Source of the DNA: a virus
Direction: 5' to 3' (one strand)
Virus record (IMG/VR): IMGVR_UViG_3300043536_000280
Coordinates: 1-59,502 of that record
DNA length: 59,502 bases
The translations under genes and the position numbers were made by a program. Below, piece after piece: positions 14,841 to 22,808 of this stretch (position 1 is its first letter; each line of letters begins with the position of its first letter). The notes under the pieces were generated by a model that was not told where the DNA came from, searched no databases, and saw only the letters and a list, made by a program, of their open reading frames with translations.

Positions 14841-15725
14841 CTACTGACGAAAGCGGACGGCCCGCGCGACCCCCTCCTCGATGGAGATCTGCGGGGTGTA
14901 GACGCTCTGGAGCAGTGTGACATCGGCCACCCGGTAGGGGACCCCCACCGGCCGGTCGGTGCGGTGGAGGAGCGGCCGCTCCCGGCCCGCCGCCCGCATG
15001 GCCAGGCGGGCGACCTCGTCCACCGACGTGCCCACCCCCGTACCGATGTTGACCGGCCCGTCGACGCCGCCATCGGCGAGCGCGAGGACGGCCGCCACGC
15101 AGTCATCGACGTGGACGAAGTCGTGGGTCTGGGTGCCGTCGCCCCACACCTCGAGCGCCTGGGCCGGGGAGACGGCCCGCTCCGCGAACACCGGCACGAC
15201 GTGGCTGGTCTCCTGATCGCTCCCATACACGCTGAACGGGCGGACGATGGTCACCGGCACCCCGGCGGAGCGCACGGACTCGGCGAGCACCTCGCCGGTG
15301 AGCTTCACCCAGCCGTAGGTGGCGTCGGCCTGGCCGTGGTAGTCGCGCACCTGGGCATCGGCCTCGGAGAGCCTCCGGCCGGGACGCTGGATGTGCAGCG
15401 GGTAGACGCAACTAGAGGAGAAGGACACGATCCTGCGCGGCCGGGTGCGGAGCGCCCACTCAAAGAACGCCCCGTCGAGCTGGGCGTTCATGGCCCCGAT
15501 CTGCGCCGGGAACCTCGTGATCCCCTCGATGCCGCCCGTCAGCGCTGCACAGTGGAGGGCGAGGTCGAAGCTGCCCATCTGGGGCAGGCGGGTGCGACAG
15601 TCCCCGTCCGATCTGATGTCCAGCCCCACCACCGCCGCGCCGTCGTACCGCTCCCGGCAGGCGGCCACGAGGTGCCGCCCGATGAAGCCGCCGCTGCCCG
15701 TGACCAGGATCGTCTGCGGTCTCAT
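14841..15725 (-). CDS. NAD-dependent sugar epimerase/dehydratase (SDR family)
   Basis: 294 residues. Rossmann signature GSGGFIG at 10-16, SSSCVYP near 117-123, and the catalytic Y-x3-K in TYGWVK. RPFSVYG and DFVHVDDC further match extended SDR enzymes such as GDP-fucose synthase, GDP-mannose 4,6-dehydratase or UDP-glucose epimerase. Substrate cannot be told from sequence. The enzyme could feed the glycosyltransferases at 42-44 kb for glycan or DNA decoration. Start ATG overlaps the RNA ligase stop. Confidence 0.85.
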   Translation of the reverse strand: MRPQTILVTGSGGFIGRHLVAACRERYDGAAVVGLDIRSDGDCRTRLPQMGSFDLALHCAALTGGIEGITRFPAQIGAMNAQLDGAFFEWALRTRPRRIVSFSSSCVYPLHIQRPGRRLSEADAQVRDYHGQADATYGWVKLTGEVLAESVRSAGVPVTIVRPFSVYGSDQETSHVVPVFAERAVSPAQALEVWGDGTQTHDFVHVDDCVAAVLALADGGVDGPVNIGTGVGTSVDEVARLAMRAAGRERPLLHRTDRPVGVPYRVADVTLLQSVYTPQISIEEGVARAVRFRQ

Positions 15726-16351
15726 GCGCTGCCCTCAACCCAGCGCCGCACCGGTCGGCGGTGACCGAAGTCCTTGCCCTTGATCTTGACCATCCGGCCG
15801 TCCGGGTGCCACCAGACGATTCCCTCGATGTTGTGATGGATCAGCCAGTCGCGCAGCCCGGCGAAGTCACGGGGCACCCCCTCCAGGATCTCCTGGCCGT
15901 GCGCCACCAGGATGTGATGGTCGAGCGGCGGGGAGTCTGGGGTGAGCCGCTCGCAGCCACCCTCCGGCGACGATGAGACCTTGGGGCCGACCAGCTCATA
16001 GGTGCCGGGTGGAGGCCCGTTACCCTCATGCTCCGTCTCCCAACCCCTCAGCGCCTCGCGGTGGAAGCGATCCTCGGGGCCGTCGCCGACCGGGATCCAG
16101 CCCGGCCAGTGGCCCGGGCTCGCAGCCTCGTCCTGGGCCGCGATGAAGCCCTCGGGTGGCGTCCGTCCCGGCTTGGCGTCGTACCGCTTGAGGAGCATCC
16201 CATCCTGGTCGATCAGGCAGGCGGTGCCATCCCACTTGCGGGTGGCCACTCCCTCGCCCGCCAGCACCCACTCGGCACCCGGCACCACCTCGTCGCGGAC
16301 CAGGCGGTCACCGGGCACGTTGCGCTCAAAGAGGGTCAGGATCTTCCTCAC
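15722..16351 (-). CDS. RNA ligase / nucleotidyltransferase-fold protein (DUF5565-like)
   Basis: 209 residues. The adenylation motif KWDG at 39-42 (VATRKWDGTACLI) supplies the catalytic Lys. GTYELVGPKV and EGIVWWHPDGRMVKIKGKDF supply the later motifs III-V, the last Lys pair binding ATP phosphates. This is the layout of small RNA ligases that join RNA ends with ATP. Phages use them to repair tRNAs nicked by host nucleases; the two tRNAs in the window fit that idea. Confidence 0.8.
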   Translation of the reverse strand: MRKILTLFERNVPGDRLVRDEVVPGAEWVLAGEGVATRKWDGTACLIDQDGMLLKRYDAKPGRTPPEGFIAAQDEAASPGHWPGWIPVGDGPEDRFHREALRGWETEHEGNGPPPGTYELVGPKVSSSPEGGCERLTPDSPPLDHHILVAHGQEILEGVPRDFAGLRDWLIHHNIEGIVWWHPDGRMVKIKGKDFGHRRPVRRWVEGSA

Positions 16352-16614
16352 TGGTGCCTCCTCGCCTGGGCCGCGCGCTCCGCCTGGACGCCCAGGAGGT
16401 CGTGCTCCACCACCATGCGATCCACCGCCCGGCAGCGCTCATACGCCATCTCGCGGATCGCCTGGGTGTGCCTCCGCATCGCCCGCTGGCCGACACGGTG
16501 ACGGCTCTCCATCCCCTGGGCCACGGAGACGTTCACCTGAAGTTGCTGGGCGAGTTCCTCGAGGCTCACCCCGGCCAGCAGCCGCAGCGCCCTCAGCACC
16601 GCGCCGTCGATCAT
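16348..16614 (-). CDS. helix-turn-helix protein
   Basis: 88 residues. Residues 9-30 (LRLLAGVSLEELAQQLQVNV) form a Cro/C1-type helix-turn-helix followed by a long basic helix with many Arg. Could be a regulator of the early minus-strand block. Overlaps both neighbours by four bases. Confidence 0.65.
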   Translation of the reverse strand: MIDGAVLRALRLLAGVSLEELAQQLQVNVSVAQGMESRHRVGQRAMRRHTQAIREMAYERCRAVDRMVVEHDLLGVQAERAAQARRHQ

Positions 16615-16961
16615 GCCTCCGCCTCCAGCGCCGAAGCGGCCCGCTCCGCCGCACGGTCATCTGCGCACTCGGGGCAGGGCACCTCGCCGGTCTCATGGCA
16701 ATGCTCGCACGGGGCGGTGTGCTCATTGCCGCAGAAGCACTCGCACTCCACCTCGCTCGTGCCCTCGCAGTCGGGGCAGTCGATCATGCCCCGACCCCCG
16801 CACTCCTCGCAGCCTGATCCGGGATGCTCGCTGGCGGAGATGAGGATCAGCCGGCGGTGCTCCGCCATGTCCAGCCCGTGGTGCCTCGCCCAGTCGTCCA
16901 CCGCTGGCACGCTGGCCAGGGCTACGGGTACGGGCCGCCTGGGTCTCACGGCACCGCTCAT
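16611..16961 (-). CDS. DnaJ-type zinc-finger protein
   Basis: 116 residues. After a 55-residue basic/Pro-rich and helical N-terminus there are repeated CxxCxGxG knuckles: CEECGGRGMIDCPDCEG, CECFCGNE, CEHCHETGEVPCPEC. This is the DnaJ cysteine-rich domain arrangement without a J domain. It probably binds protein or nucleic acid through zinc. Start ATG shares bases with the upstream stop (ATGA). Confidence 0.75.
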   Translation of the reverse strand: MSGAVRPRRPVPVALASVPAVDDWARHHGLDMAEHRRLILISASEHPGSGCEECGGRGMIDCPDCEGTSEVECECFCGNEHTAPCEHCHETGEVPCPECADDRAAERAASALEAEA

Positions 16962-17599
16962 CGGGTGGCCCGCGCCTCCTCGATCTCGATTGCCCATTCC
17001 CGGAGGTCATGCTGCATCTCGTCGCCCGGCTCTATCGGCTCATGGAGCGCATCCCCCAGCATGCGGAGGTGGGTGTCCATGAGATCCAGGAAGTCCGCGA
17101 TCCGGCGTAGTTTCCTGGGCTCGATCTCCTCAATCCGCTCCAGGGCGCGGAGGCGTGGGGGGGCCGCCAGGCTGAGCGCCGCGAGCCGCGCTGAGCGCTC
17201 CTCCCGGGTGTGTTCGTCCCACGGCCGCGCATCCGTCTGGAGGTGGGCGAAGAGGGGCAGATCCGCCTGCGCGATGTGCCAGGAGACCTGGCCGGTGGGG
17301 AGGGCGATGTAGACGACCGGCCACCCGACCTCATCGGGGTCGAACCCCAGCCAGGCGGGGAAGAGGCTGGACAGCGCCGCCGCCACCTCATTGCGTTCCC
17401 GGTACGCCTGGTCGCGGCCCGCCTCGCCCGCCATCCGTCCCCTCTCAATGGCGTTGGCGAACCAGCCGAGGAGGGTGTGCTCCTGGTCGTCGTTGCGGAC
17501 CTGGATCGGGAACCGCTGCCGGAAGGCCCGCGCCCACACCTGGGCGTCGGTGGTCGCGGTCAACTCCCGGTCACTGATCGGGCGCGTATCAGTGGACAT
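16958..17599 (-). CDS. conserved phage hypothetical protein
   Basis: 213 residues, acidic. The block WPVVYIALPTGQVSWHIAQADLPLF followed by Asp/Trp/Thr-rich sequence (PWDEHTREERSARL) is common in phage proteins, where it reads V-YI-LPTGQ-SWH. No catalytic motif is known for it. The C-terminus is a charged helical region. It overlaps the gene at 17589 by 11 bases. Confidence 0.7.
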   Translation of the reverse strand: MSTDTRPISDRELTATTDAQVWARAFRQRFPIQVRNDDQEHTLLGWFANAIERGRMAGEAGRDQAYRERNEVAAALSSLFPAWLGFDPDEVGWPVVYIALPTGQVSWHIAQADLPLFAHLQTDARPWDEHTREERSARLAALSLAAPPRLRALERIEEIEPRKLRRIADFLDLMDTHLRMLGDALHEPIEPGDEMQHDLREWAIEIEEARATR

Positions 17600-17849
17600 G
17601 GATGCCTCCGGCGCGGACCGCCGGGTCGATCACGTCGGGCGGCCATGTCCAGCCGGGAGGGACGCGGCCAAGTGGACGGTCCGTCTCCATCGCCTCCCGC
17701 GAGAGTGACTGGTACCCCTCGCAGCCCGAGTGGCCGCAGTGGCAGGGTGCGACCACGCGGCCGAGGAGGCGGAGGCGCTCAACGCTGATCCCGCTCCGCT
17801 CCGCATAGCCCCGCTCAAAGGCCAACGCCCGGAGCGTCTGCCTGCTCAT
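17589..17849 (-). CDS. small protein with CHCGHSGC motif
   Basis: 86 residues. A basic N-terminal helix (MSRQTLRALAFERGYAE) is followed by CHCGHSGCEGYQSL at about 36-49, a likely zinc site, and a Pro/Trp-rich segment. ATG overlaps the upstream stop. Function unknown. Confidence 0.6.
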   Translation of the reverse strand: MSRQTLRALAFERGYAERSGISVERLRLLGRVVAPCHCGHSGCEGYQSLSREAMETDRPLGRVPPGWTWPPDVIDPAVRAGGIHVH

Positions 17850-18136
17850 GTCGCCCCCGCCCGCGCCGTCACGAACTCCTGGATGGCCTCGTGGTAGAGG
17901 GCGATGGCGGCACGGGATGCCCGGACCTCGGCGAGCAGGGTCAGCGTGTCGCGTGCCGCCAGCCTCCTCGCCTGATTGGGATGAGTGCCACTGACGATCT
18001 GCTCCCGCATCTCGAGCGCATCGAGTTCGCCGTCCGTCAACACCGGACGGTCGGGTTCGCCTCGCAGCCTGAGTGCCTCGGACAGCCTCTCCATGAAGCC
18101 GTCGAACTCCTGCCGCTCTTCCGCACCCACGGTCAC
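17846..18136 (-). CDS. hypothetical helical protein
   Basis: 96 residues from GTG (GTGA overlap). Nearly all helical and charged, with LERLSEALRLRGEP-type and ALEMREQIV segments and an Ala-rich C-terminal helix; probable coiled coil. No family recognised. Confidence 0.5.
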   Translation of the reverse strand: MTVGAEERQEFDGFMERLSEALRLRGEPDRPVLTDGELDALEMREQIVSGTHPNQARRLAARDTLTLLAEVRASRAAIALYHEAIQEFVTARAGAT

Positions 18137-18291
18137 CTTCTCCCCCCGACCGGCGCCACCGAGGCCAGATGCCGGTTGCCGAGTGTCCGCGCCTCCCCCT
18201 TGGTCGCCGTGATCTTCTCCCAACCGCACGGGCACCAGACCCGCCAGCCGGGCGGCCGCAGTCCCCGACGGCTGAGGAAGTAGACGTGCAT
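18133..18291 (-). CDS. 52-residue CxC protein
   Basis: Begins MHVYFLSRRGLRPPGWRVWC, then CPCGWEKITATKGEAR. One CxC pair with flanking Trp suggests a small knuckle. It sits eight bases after the upstream stop and its stop overlaps the next GTG, matching the chain. The AGGTGACC junction supports translation. Confidence 0.5.
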   Translation of the reverse strand: MHVYFLSRRGLRPPGWRVWCPCGWEKITATKGEARTLGNRHLASVAPVGGRR

Positions 18292-18299
18292 GGGCTCCC

Positions 18300-18683
18300 T
18301 CACGGCCGTGGCCCGTGGCGGCGCAGCCAGGCCCGCACCTCGGCGAGCCGGGCGGCGAGCAGCTCCTCCATCGCCCCGGCGTACAGGAGGGAGGTGGCGC
18401 GGCCGACGAAGGGCCGGGCCTCGGCGCGCTGCAGCGAGCTCACCCGCCGCCCCGCCTGGCCGGAGATCTCGTCAAGGCTGAGGCTCAGACGGTGGCGGAG
18501 GTCGCGCAGCTCCTCGCCGGGGACGCCGGAGGCGCGGAACCGGGGCGGGGCCGTGCGCCCAGCCAGCATCCGCTTCCGGGTTCGGCTCCCCTTCCGTCCC
18601 GCCGCCGCCCGGCGCTGGACGAGGGTGTGCGTTGTAACCACGGGAAAATGCTCTAAGGAGGACGCAGTATCTTCGTCGGTCAT
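18300..18683 (-). CDS. XRE-like helix-turn-helix regulator
   Basis: 127 residues. A basic, Arg-rich N-terminus (residues 24-50) precedes an HTH region, LRDLRHRLSLSLDEISGQAGRRVSSLQRAEARP, in which the turn and recognition helix match the Cro/C1 spacing. A helical C-terminus follows, probably for dimerisation. It starts at ATG overlapping the upstream stop. Confidence 0.6.
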   Translation of the reverse strand: MTDEDTASSLEHFPVVTTHTLVQRRAAAGRKGSRTRKRMLAGRTAPPRFRASGVPGEELRDLRHRLSLSLDEISGQAGRRVSSLQRAEARPFVGRATSLLYAGAMEELLAARLAEVRAWLRRHGPRP

Positions 18684-18964
18684 GTCACCAGCGAGAGGTG
18701 GGTGCCCCACTCGGTCATGGCCGGGCCGAGATCGGAGCCGGTGGCGATCACCCCGCAGGCGCAGTGCACCTCCATCCGGGCGATGCGGCCGTCGTCCAGG
18801 CTGAACGGCGGGTCGATGGTCGTCCCGTCGCTGAGCACCGCGCGGACCCGCTTCAGGCTGTGCCCCACCGGCACGCAATCGTGCGGGAACTCCTCGCCGC
18901 AGCGGGGGCAGCTGGCCCGCCGGAGGATGGGGCGGGCGCCGCCCGGGAAGGGCAGGGCGCTCAT
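18680..18964 (-). CDS. zinc-binding small protein
   Basis: 94 residues. CPRCGEEFPHDC at about 19-30 and CACG near 69-72 supply four or more Cys/His ligands around a strand-rich segment (RVRAVLSDGTTIDPPFSLDD). Likely a structural zinc domain. It overlaps both neighbours by four bases. Confidence 0.6.
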   Translation of the reverse strand: MSALPFPGGARPILRRASCPRCGEEFPHDCVPVGHSLKRVRAVLSDGTTIDPPFSLDDGRIARMEVHCACGVIATGSDLGPAMTEWGTHLSLVT

Positions 18965-19302
18965 GACGGCATCACCAGGCGCAGCCCCCGCCGCAGCCGC
19001 TCGCCCCACCGCGCCGCGAGGTCGCGCAACTCCTCGAGTGCCGTGGCCTGCTCCACCTCGGGGCCGAGGCTGACCGGGCGCCAGCGCGCCCGGGCACCGC
19101 AGGGGCACTCCGCCGCCCCGCCCAGAGCCCCCTCCGGGATCGGTGCCGCCGCCCAGGCGTGGGTATGGCCCGGCTCCGACCCCTCCGTGATCCGGATCCA
19201 GGCGGTGCTGGGCAGGAAGGTGCCGTCCACCCAGCGCCCCTGCCGACCCAGAGGCGGCAGCTCGCGGGCCACGTCGCTGATCGTCCGGACCATCTCAGCC
19301 AT
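18961..19302 (-). CDS. hypothetical protein with CPCG knuckle
   Basis: 113 residues. ATG 19302 overlaps the upstream stop by eight bases and is preferred to the ATG 18 bases earlier. Middle contains HTHAWAAAPIPEGALGG and CPCGARARWRPVS; the C-terminus is a helical Glu/Arg-rich segment. Function unknown. Confidence 0.55.
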   Translation of the reverse strand: MAEMVRTISDVARELPPLGRQGRWVDGTFLPSTAWIRITEGSEPGHTHAWAAAPIPEGALGGAAECPCGARARWRPVSLGPEVEQATALEELRDLAARWGERLRRGLRLVMPS

Positions 19303-19636
19303 CGGGTACCTCCTGGCCATCGACGGCGACGCTCTCCAGGTCCCAGCGGGTGCCCTTGACCTCTAGGGCGTCATCGGGGAGGTCGCCCCACCCCACCTGG
19401 CTGTGGAGCGGGATCTCGTACACGCCGGTGGCGGCCCCCAGGCGGGCGAGGCTGGCCCGCTGGGTCAAGCCCATGGTCGCCTGGAAGTCGGCCGCCATCG
19501 GTCCCCGGCCCCGGGTGCGATCAACCACGTCGGGATCGGCCGCGAGCAGTTCCACCGTCACCGTCCAGGTGACCGTGACCGCCACGGGCGGAGCCGAGGA
19601 TCGAGGAGGATCGGCGGCAGTACGCTGCATCGCCAC
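19295..19636 (-). CDS. hypothetical protein, first gene of minus block
   Basis: 113 residues if translation starts at GTG 19636, which lies 6 bases after a TACAGT -10 box (19643-19648); ATG 19630 gives 111 residues. The first 40 residues are Val/Thr-rich strands (PPVAVTVTWTVTVELLAADP). The remainder is mixed. As the promoter-proximal gene of the long minus-strand chain to 14.6 kb and beyond, it is probably expressed early. No family recognised. Confidence 0.5.
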   Translation of the reverse strand: MAMQRTAADPPRSSAPPVAVTVTWTVTVELLAADPDVVDRTRGRGPMAADFQATMGLTQRASLARLGAATGVYEIPLHSQVGWGDLPDDALEVKGTRWDLESVAVDGQEVPDG

Positions 19637-19723
19637 GGGCGCACTGTAGCGCCCCGCCGCTGGGGCGCGCAACCCCCAGCCGACTCCGCGTCAGACGTTC
19701 CGCGACCGCCAGGCCACCGGAGC

Positions 19724-19752
19724 GTGACAAACGCCGCAGATGGTGCTACGCT
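19724..19752 (+). promoter_or_regulatory. housekeeping-type promoter GTGACA-N17-TACGCT
   Basis: GTGACA at 19724-19729 and TACGCT at 19747-19752 are separated by 17 bases, close to the sigma-70 consensus. A leader of about 45 bases with AGGAGGG then leads to the surface-protein ATG. Unlike the late-type promoters, it gives a leadered mRNA. Confidence 0.6.
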
Positions 19753-19803
19753 GCCCTCCAGCGGGGGCGCGAAGGATCCTCGCGAGGTCAGGAGGGATCA
19801 ACC

Positions 19804-20856
19804 ATGACAGGACACAGCATCATGCGGCGCTGGGCGGCGCCGTTCGCGGCGGCGCTCGCCATCGGAGGCGGGGGGGCGCTCGCTATCGGCGGGGTGACCG
19901 CGCTCGCCTGGGGTGCTCCGCCAACGCTCACGGCGGTCTGCCCCTGCGATTCGGCGCACTACACCTTCACCGTTTCGTTTGGTAGCCCGGAGTCGAACTA
20001 CGACGTGACCGTGGAGCAGTCGGCAGACTCCACCTTCGCTACTGGAGTCACTACGACTAATGAGACGAGCACAACTCAGCCGTACAACTTCTCGCTCTTG
20101 CAGAGCAACGGCCAGTACGTTCAGGCTGAGTGGACCTCGGACACTGATACGGGCTGGTCATCTGAGGTCACAGGCGATTCAGGGATCTACATCGACTACG
20201 ACTCTGGAACGGTAGGAGCTTGTGATCCCGTCTGGCCAGGGAGTCCTTGCTTTGGGCCTCCCAACACGGGCCTGAATCCGGGTGACACTACCACTCTGAC
20301 GGTGACTGCAGAGCAGGACGTCAATCAGTACCCCGACATGACCACCACACTGACGTGGGACGGGCTGCTGACCTTCGTCAGCAACGGGGATGGCTCTGCG
20401 GTATGCACCGCCGGGACCAACAGCGAGACCTGCACCTACACCGATGCCGCCCACCAGTACAAGAGCGACAGCTTCACCTTCACGGTGGGCTCCAACGCTC
20501 CGGGCACCGTGGTGACCACCGACATCACAGTACAGGCTGGCGCCGAGGAGGGATGCACGGCCACGGGCACGGCTGAGGCCACGATCACCATGGCTGAGCC
20601 CACGCCAACTCCGACGCCGACGCCCACGCCGACCGCAACGCCGACGGCAACCCCGACCCCGACCGCAACTCCCACGCCCACGGCCACGCCGTCGCCGACC
20701 GCGACGCCCGTGCCAGCGGTGACCCCGACGACCGGGGCGGGAGGCGGTAGCGGAGGGCTGATGACCAGCCTGGGCATCGTGCTCATGGTCACCGGCCTCG
20801 CCCTGCTGGGCTTCCTGGCGCTGCGGCGCCGGGTCGGCCCGCAACCGGCCATCTGA
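19804..20856 (+). CDS. secreted surface protein with Pro-Thr stalk and C-terminal membrane anchor
   Basis: 350 residues. Residues 1-38 form a signal peptide; residues 45-255 are Thr/Ser/Asp-rich beta-domain sequence (Ig/DUF11-like strands, four Cys); then about 40 residues of PTPT/ATPT stalk. The end is a TPTTG box, a membrane helix (GIVLMVTGLALLGFLAL) and RRR. This is the layout of a sortase-anchored wall protein, though the box is TPTTG rather than LPxTG. Its local base use is less extreme than its neighbours (more A and T). It stands alone on the plus strand and may be a recently acquired, lysogeny-expressed surface gene. Confidence 0.75.
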   Translation: MTGHSIMRRWAAPFAAALAIGGGGALAIGGVTALAWGAPPTLTAVCPCDSAHYTFTVSFGSPESNYDVTVEQSADSTFATGVTTTNETSTTQPYNFSLLQSNGQYVQAEWTSDTDTGWSSEVTGDSGIYIDYDSGTVGACDPVWPGSPCFGPPNTGLNPGDTTTLTVTAEQDVNQYPDMTTTLTWDGLLTFVSNGDGSAVCTAGTNSETCTYTDAAHQYKSDSFTFTVGSNAPGTVVTTDITVQAGAEEGCTATGTAEATITMAEPTPTPTPTPTPTATPTATPTPTATPTPTATPSPTATPVPAVTPTTGAGGGSGGLMTSLGIVLMVTGLALLGFLALRRRVGPQPAI

Positions 20857-20871
20857 TCTCCCTCTTATCCC

Positions 20872-20897
20872 GGGGGAGGGGTTCGACGCCCCTCCCC
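20872..20897. terminator. strong hairpin between convergent genes
   Basis: GGGGAGGGG (20873-20881) pairs perfectly with CCCCTCCCC (20889-20897) across a 7-base loop. It lies between the surface-protein stop and the end of the lysozyme-like gene, so it can stop transcription from both sides. No U tract follows, so it is a terminator-like structure only. Confidence 0.6.
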
Positions 20898-20904
20898 TCG
20901 GGGC

Positions 20905-21783
20905 TCAGCCGCCCCCGAAGGCGTGGCTGGCGGCGGCCCGCGACGGAGTGAGCGGGGCGACCGGTGTGGAGCGGGTTAGCGTGCGGCCCAGCGCCGGGAC
21001 GCCCCCCGGCCGGAGCACGGCCAGGGTGTCGCGGGCGGCGCCTCGGCCCCAGCCCGTGCGGCTGATCGCGTAGGCGGTGCCGACCACCCCGATCACGGAG
21101 AGCAGGCCGAAGGCGATCACCGAGGCACGGGCCAGCGGTGCCCCCGGCCCCGGCGCCACCGGGATGAGCGGCGGGGCGCAGAGGCCGCCCAGGCAGTCCC
21201 AGTCGGCCGGGCAAGAGGAGACGCAGGTGCCCCCAGAGCACACGGAGCACTGGTCGCAGGCGGGTGAGCAGGGCACGATGCAGGCCCCGGCGCTGCACAC
21301 CGCAGGCGCGTGGCAGCGAGAGACGCAGGTGCCCGACTGGCAGGCGGAGCATGAGTCGCAGACGGGGCACGGCGGAGGGGACGGCGGGGCGGGGCCGATG
21401 GGCGGTGGCAGGCCCTGGATGGCGGCCCGCGCCGCCGTCATGTAGCCCTGGAAGGCGCCGCTCGTGTAGGTGGACCAGGGCGAGAAGGCCACCCCGCCGC
21501 TGGAGAGCGCGTAGCCGAGGGTGAAGGCGCAGGTGGGGTCGCTGGCGCACGCCGCCGTGCCCGGGTGGCAGGGTTGGAACACCTGGAGCACGCCGCAGCT
21601 CTCGCACCCCGAGGAGCAGCCGCAGCCGCAGCAGTCCGGGTTACAGCCGGTCTCGCACGCCCCTCCCAGCCCGCACTCCGCCAGCGAGATCGCGACGATG
21701 ATGCTGAGCGCCTCGAGGGCGTCCGTGTTGCGGAAGCCGGCGGCATAGGCGAGCTGGACGCGCTGGGCCACCGAGACGCTCAT
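20905..21783 (-). CDS. lysozyme-like muralytic protein with Cys-rich repeats and membrane anchor
   Basis: 292 residues. The N-terminal 105 residues fit a goose/transglycosylase-type lysozyme domain: AISLAECGLG with candidate catalytic Glu36, GVLQVF, and the typical WSTYTSGAFQGYM end. Many Cys are added compared with usual phage forms. Then come three Cys repeats (CPVCDSCSACQSGTC and CSPACDQCSVCSGGTC types), one membrane helix (VIAFGLLSVIGVVGTAYAI), and a tail ending APLTPSRAAASHAFGGG. A muralytic enzyme with a disulphide-rich stalk fixed in a membrane suits entry from a membrane-containing particle. ATG overlaps the CHAP stop (ATGA). Confidence 0.75.
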   Translation of the reverse strand: MSVSVAQRVQLAYAAGFRNTDALEALSIIVAISLAECGLGGACETGCNPDCCGCGCSSGCESCGVLQVFQPCHPGTAACASDPTCAFTLGYALSSGGVAFSPWSTYTSGAFQGYMTAARAAIQGLPPPIGPAPPSPPPCPVCDSCSACQSGTCVSRCHAPAVCSAGACIVPCSPACDQCSVCSGGTCVSSCPADWDCLGGLCAPPLIPVAPGPGAPLARASVIAFGLLSVIGVVGTAYAISRTGWGRGAARDTLAVLRPGGVPALGRTLTRSTPVAPLTPSRAAASHAFGGG

Positions 21784-22601
21784 CCGCCGCTCCCGAAACC
21801 GTGCCCCGCCGCAGCGGTCGCGGAGGGGGTGAGCGGCGGCCCTGGGGCCGCCTGGGGCCGCCTGGCAGCCCGTGTCGACGCTCCACCTCCCAGGCCCGGG
21901 CCGGGCCGGTGGCGAGTCGCCTGCCAGGCGGCCACCCCGGTCAGGGCCGCGAGTACCAAGGCGGCCACAACCGGCACCGCCGGGTTGAGAGGCGCCGGCG
22001 CTGGCGCTGCGGCTGGGGGCGAGGGTGGTGGGGCGCAGAGGCCCCCAGAGCAACTCCAACCCGCCGGGCAGGAGGAGACGCATCGGCCACCCTGGCAGGC
22101 TGAGCAGGAGTCGCAGGCGGGGCTGCAGGTGGGCAGGGGCGGCGCTGGAGCCGGGGCTGGCGCCGGCGCCGGCTGAGTCACCCCCGGGTGCTGCCACCCC
22201 ACCACGCAGGCATAGTCGGTGTGGGTGACCACCTGGCAGTATTCGCCATCCCAGTTCTGGGCGAACGACTGGAAGCTGCCGGGATCGGCCGAGATGCAGA
22301 TGTCCACATGCCCGCTCGCCCCGATCGAGTGGCAGCCGCCCCGGAAGCAGACGAGGTCGCCCGGGGACGGGAAGTTGGCTGGCCCGTTGGGGATCCAGGT
22401 CCAGCCCGGATAGCCGCTCCCCTGCCAGCACACCCCGTCGCAGTGGTCGGGCGCGCCGCAGCTGCCGCACGGGGTGGAGAGGCCGAGGTTGACGCACCAG
22501 AGGCAGGCGAGCGAAGTACACTCCCCCGGCGGGAAGCCGCCGCAGTCATCGACCGTCTGCCCCGAATACTGGGCCATGAACTGGGCGAGCGTCAGCGCCA
22601 T
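21780..22601 (-). CDS. CHAP-domain amidase/endopeptidase with Cys repeat and membrane anchor
   Basis: 273 residues. CHAP signature: ECTSLACLW (catalytic Cys28), FPSPGDLVCF, and GASGHVDICIS (His98). A Pro-Ala linker, a Cys repeat (CSPACDSCSACQGGRC) nearly the same as in the lysozyme-like neighbour, a membrane helix (VVAALVLAALTGVAAW) and a tail ending PPLTPSATAAAGHGFGSGG follow. CHAP enzymes cut peptide cross-links or amide bonds in peptidoglycan. Start ATG lies 7 bases after TAGCAT of a late-type promoter. The two enzymes share their whole C-terminal half, so one anchor was probably duplicated onto two catalytic heads. Confidence 0.82.
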   Translation of the reverse strand: MALTLAQFMAQYSGQTVDDCGGFPPGECTSLACLWCVNLGLSTPCGSCGAPDHCDGVCWQGSGYPGWTWIPNGPANFPSPGDLVCFRGGCHSIGASGHVDICISADPGSFQSFAQNWDGEYCQVVTHTDYACVVGWQHPGVTQPAPAPAPAPAPPLPTCSPACDSCSACQGGRCVSSCPAGWSCSGGLCAPPPSPPAAAPAPAPLNPAVPVVAALVLAALTGVAAWQATRHRPGPGLGGGASTRAARRPQAAPGPPLTPSATAAAGHGFGSGG

Positions 22602-22608
22602 GGCCCCG

Positions 22609-22643
22609 ATGCTACGGGCCACCCGGGCGCCGCAGGGAGATCA
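22609..22643 (-). promoter_or_regulatory. late-type promoter, TGATCTCCC-N20-TAGCAT
   Basis: Box at 22635-22643 and TAGCAT at 22609-22614 on the minus strand with 20 bases between; CHAP ATG follows after 7 bases. The TGA in the box is also the stop codon of the upstream small gene, as at 13167. Confidence 0.7.
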
Positions 22644-22808
22644 GGCGCCGGGAGGCCCGGCCCGGCGCACCGCGTGCCAGGAGGTGGTCACCGCGAAGCC
22701 ATCGGCGAAGCGCACCAGGATGGTGCCTCGAGCCCCGCGCGCCTCCACCTGGCAGCGCTCGCCGAAGCGCTCTGGCAGCCGAGCGCGCCAGCGCCAGATG
22801 TGGGTCAG
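22641..22808 (-). CDS. small conserved phage-type protein, start uncertain
   Basis: The conserved part is RWRARLPERFGERCQVEARG and TILVRFADGFAVTTSWHAVRR, an SH3/Tudor-like strand pattern I recall from small actinophage proteins. The frame stays open to ATG 22952, but that would overlap the zinc-finger gene almost fully. A CTG at 22808, overlapping the upstream TGA as CTGA, would give 55 residues and mirrors the GTGA junctions nearby. Start unresolved. Confidence 0.45.
   Translation of the reverse strand: MTHIWRWRARLPERFGERCQVEARGARGTILVRFADGFAVTTSWHAVRRAGPPGA

Noticed and set aside
20854-20862. TGATCTCCC on the plus strand right after the surface-protein stop
   Set aside because: No TANNNT lies 20-21 bases downstream and the following sequence is the convergent-gene hairpin; probably chance plus the TGA stop.
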